64,000 nucleotides of DNA from Hermatobates lingyangjiaoensis (Eukaryota > Arthropoda > Insecta > Hemiptera > Hermatobatidae): assembly GCA_026182355.1 (NCBI GenBank), contig JAPFBL010000527.1, forward strand, positions 196,501-260,500, read 5' to 3'. The notes beneath the pieces were generated by a model. It saw only the letters and a program-made list of their open reading frames with translations, ran no database searches and was not told the origin of the DNA. A program made the position numbers and the translations under genes. Below, piece by piece: positions 61,141-64,000 of the stretch; the first letter of the stretch is position 1; every line of letters begins with the position of its first letter.

Positions 61141-61416
61141 ATGCTGCTTCTGAGTAATGTTCATCTTTTCTAACGTCATGTTAGTGACTTCCGGAGGAAA
61201 GGCGTCTGACAATTGCTCAGTCGTCGACGTCGTCTCCACTTTCTTCTCCTGTGACCCTCCTTTTAGAATGCTCTCGCTCATCAGTTTGTGTTTCATTGCA
61301 TTCTTTGCATCCAAAACAATTTTCTTTTCTTCTGTCTTTTTAGCTACGCAAATAAACAAGAATATCATCTCTATAATATACATTACGTAAAATAACATTT
61401 CATTTTGTTTATTCAT
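61141..61416 (-). CDS. PLXDC2: PLXDC-like exon 1 (start codon, signal peptide)
   Basis: First coding exon, residues 1-92. ATG is at 61416-61414. Residues 7-25 are a hydrophobic stretch ending in FICVA, a good signal peptide, and a charged low-complexity segment follows with two N-glycosylation sequons (NMT, NIT). The exon ends CAGCAT|GTGAGC, leaving phase 0, which fits exon 2. The N-terminal part of PLXDC proteins is poorly conserved, so this exon rests on its position, signal peptide, donor and phase rather than on homology. Upstream is a (TA)n tract, so any 5' UTR exon or promoter lies beyond what I can read. A missing small phase-0 exon between this one and exon 2 cannot be excluded. Confidence 0.75.
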
Positions 61417-61449
61417 TTTATTTATATTTATTTTATTTGTATAAATATA

Positions 61450-61506
<57 letters not shown>

Positions 61507-61511
<5 letters not shown>

Positions 61512-62098
61512 GGTGTGTTCTCTAATCGGGGTTCGGTCAATTTTCCAGAATAAAAAATCAAACTCTCGGTGCCAACGTTTCGGTTTTATTTAAAACCTTT
61601 TTCATAGGCCTACAAACAAAGGATAATAAGAAATCACATATCAACATCAAACATATACACAATATGAAAATGGATTGTTACAACTTATGAATATTACAAG
61701 CAGAAATATTTCAGAGATACATAAAACAATATTACTTACAGAAGTATGAATTTTTTTAACTAAAAAAATGAAATTTACATTATTTAAAGGAACAACAATG
61801 TTAGCCAGACAAAACCTTCGACTAGACTAATAAGATAACATTACAAATAACCTCAACACTGTTCATTCAAGGGAACTAAATAAATCAAATTTCACTAAAC
61901 CTCAGCACAACACTCCAGAATAAATATTACTTAAATTAGTAATATCACTTCTATGATTAAAGGTTCTATCACTTCTATGAAAAAGGTTTTAAATAAAACC
62001 GAAACGTTGGCACCGAGAGTTTGATTTTTAATTCTGGAAAATTGACCGAACCCCGATTAGAGAACACACCTATTCTATCAAACGGTCGATATATTATT
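61507..62098. mobile_element. PLE-type palindrome with 380-bp spacer, upstream of exon 1
   Basis: Outer arms of about 105 bp (GTAGGTGTGTTCTCTAATCG and its inverse) of the GGTTTTA family. The spacer is A/T-rich without an ORF. Starts at the (TA)n tract 61446-61508, about 90 bp from the exon 1 start codon. Confidence 0.8.
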
Positions 62099-62154
62099 GA
62101 ATCGACTTGAATTGAATATATATATATATTGAATATATTGAATATATATATCAG

Positions 62155-62300
62155 CTCAAAAACGAAGAAAAGCAACACACAGAGAAAGAGACACACTTAC
62201 AAACTCAAATTTTCGGATGATCCGTCTTCAGGAGAAAATTTGAGTTTGTAAGTGTGTCTCTTTCTCTGTGTGTTGCTTTTCTTCGTTTTTGAGCTGATTT
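62155..62300. mobile_element. Collapsed PLE palindrome
   Basis: Same family as 56690-56965, but the right arm lacks the middle part, so AGGAGAAAATTTGAG joins directly. The result is a hairpin of two about 60-bp arms with a 20-30 bp loop. Confidence 0.75.
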
Positions 62301-62390
62301 GCGTCCAGTTTGGATCGGTTTTTTTTTTCGATTTTTGACTGAAATATATATTGATAAAAGTATCAACCGTGGAATAGAAACAAAACTATA

Positions 62391-62447
<57 letters not shown>

Positions 62448-62514
62448 AAACAGGAAAACGATCCAAAAGGACAACAAACGTCTCACGATGAATCAAAAAC
62501 ACAGAACTAAGAAA

Positions 62515-63172
62515 CAAACACATTTACTGTCTTTAATTTTCGGTTGAACCGTCATCAGAAGAGTTGAGAAAGGGACACCAAGCGCACTTGTGAAGCGACG
62601 GTTGGAGACCAACAGTGTTGTCACACGCGTGCCCGTGTGTGACTGAATGTTATATTCAAGAATGAATGCTACCAACCTTCACTAATATATAGATATTAGT
62701 ATAGGTTGGCAGCAAATCTTCTTGGAGGCATATTTTGTTGAAATGTACTGCAGCTTCGGCATGCAACGACTTTCAAACTAAGATGTTCCAATCTCCTGAC
62801 AGTCTTACGAATATAAGGTGGTAATTCCCAAATGAGTTGTCACAAGGACATTGAGACACTTTAATAGATATCAACAATTTAAATACAATTGAAAACTAAC
62901 ATCACATGTAAAAAATATAACATAACTTAATAGACCATTAGTACGAAAGCTAGTATACAATGGTCTTGTAAGTTATGTTATATTCTTTACATGTGATGTT
63001 AATTTTCAATTGTATTTAAATTGTTGATATCTATTAAACTGTTTCAAAAAAGTGTCTCAATGTCCTTTGGACAACTCATTTGAGAATAACCACCTTATAT
63101 TCGTAAGACTGTCAGAAGACTGGAACAGCTTAGTCTGAAAGTCGTTAATACCGAAGCTGCAGTAAATTTCAA
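62515..63172. mobile_element. PLE N-terminal fragments converging on TA, then a long palindrome
   Basis: 62515-62690 is a plus fragment ending CTACCAACCTTCACTAATAT (LPTFTNI). At 62697 the sequence reverses into the minus-strand end of another fragment, followed by a palindrome to 63172 whose arms (about 200 bp) include the PSIRKTV(R/G)-type coding and centre near 62935. Confidence 0.75.
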
Positions 63173-63194
63173 CAATATATATATACAACAGATT

Positions 63195-63450
63195 CAATAA
63201 TATATCGACTGTTTGATAGAATAGGTGTGTTATCTAATCGGGATTCGTTCAAATTTTCTAGGTTCAAAAATCAAACTCTCATTGCCGACTGTCATTGCTA
63301 GACTGTCTAGTCGAAGGTTTTGTCCGGTTAAGATTGTTATTCCTTTAAATAATGTAAAATTCATTTTCTTAGTTTAAAAAAAATCTTACTTCTGCCTATG
63401 AAAAAGGTTTTAAAATAAAACCGAAACGTCGGCAATGAGAGTTTGATTTT
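63195..63450. mobile_element. PLE-type palindrome, partly deleted
   Basis: Left arm ATAGAATAGGTGTGTTATCT... and right arm AAAAGGTTTTAAAATAAAACCGAAACGTCGG of the GGTTTTA family. The left arm lost its hairpin part, so pairing is incomplete. Confidence 0.65.
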
Positions 63451-63471
63451 TGAAACTTTTATATATATAAA

Positions 63472-63745
63472 ATAAATTCAAAACGAAGGAAACACACAGA
63501 AAGACACAGACATAACTCACATCGATATTTCGACCATCGTCGTCATCAGGAGGTGCGAAGAGCGAAGAGTCCCGCAGGAAGACAGGGCGGTACTCTTCCT
63601 TCCTGCGGGACTCTTCGCTCTTAGCACCTCCTGATGACGACGATGGTCGAAATATCGATGTGAGTTATGTCTGTGTCTTTCTGTGTGTTTCCTTCGTTTT
63701 GAATTTATTTTATTTTAAAAAAAGTCCGCTGGACTGTTTCTTTCA

Positions 63746-63789
<44 letters not shown>

Positions 63790-63950
63790 ACAATTAAAAG
63801 ATATATATAACCAGGGAGTCACCACCCTGCCTTCCTGAGGGACTCTTCGCTCTTCACACCTCCTGATGACGACGATGGTTGAAATATCAACGTGACTTAT
63901 GTTGTCTGTGTCTTTCTGTGTGTTTCCTTCAGTTTGAATTTATTTTATAT
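63472..63950. mobile_element. PLE palindrome plus a third arm
   Basis: 63472-63712 is a near-perfect palindrome of the CGACGATGG family with a loop at 63595. After (TA)n (63751-63787) a further single arm of the same family (63830-63950) follows in the same direction as the right arm. Confidence 0.8.
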
Positions 63951-64000
63951 ATATTTACATATATATATATGAAAGATCGTTGATTGCTATATATATAAGA

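Overview
The window is AT-rich, repeat-crowded animal DNA: spliced exons with GT-AG borders, (TA)n tracts every kilobase or so, Penelope-like retroelements, tRNA-derived SINEs, hAT-type MITEs and a copia relic. There is no prokaryotic signal such as operons, RBS spacing or dense ORFs. It looks like an invertebrate genome; I cannot fix the phylum from sequence alone.

The one host gene I can support is on the minus strand and spans 28770-61416. It is a plexin-domain-containing (PLXDC/TEM7-type) type I membrane protein. Eight coding exons were assembled by hand: 61141-61416, 57817-57948, 55823-56015, 49923-50132, 48262-48413, 34678-34837, 31044-31237 and 28770-28838. All splice borders fit, all codon phases match, and together they give 1386 nt (461 residues plus stop). 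The order is signal peptide, low-complexity N-terminus, the conserved extracellular PLXDC domain, a PSI (plexin repeat) domain split between exons 5 and 6, one transmembrane helix, and a short basic tail ending at a TGA.

The main surprise lies in the introns. Intron 5, which cuts the PSI domain, holds about 88 near-identical 127-bp tandem units (about 37186-48360). Each unit is 99 nt from the 3' end of exon 5 plus 28 nt of intron, so each carries a complete GTAAGT donor. The next exon, exon 6, has its own array (34258-34765, four units, again 127 bp) made of its 3' end, its donor and the first part of intron 6. Intron 1 has a third array (72-bp units, 58964-59875) containing sequence found just after the exon 1 donor, followed by a 121-bp array (60140-61040).

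Layout from the left: 1-9240 is a long-inverted-repeat element (1481-3852) and an old degenerate tandem array of about 100 bp (about 5900-9240). 10830-12250 is a decayed Ty1/copia pol on the minus strand. 13990-14440 is a Penelope-like RT fragment. 14803-16075 is a SINE split by a hAT MITE. 17030-34200 is dominated by palindromic Penelope-like (PLE) fragments joined to (TA)n, with two more hAT elements. 36042-37022 is a head-to-head pair of PLE 3' ends with a GIY-YIG endonuclease. 37186-48360 is the exon array. 48414-57816 holds exons plus GA/CA repeats, duplicated SINEs and a non-LTR zinc-finger fragment. 58440-64000 holds arrays, exon 1 and more PLE palindromes.

No cooperating gene set is present. 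The biology here is one membrane-receptor gene being reshaped by retroelements and tandem amplification at its exon/donor junctions.
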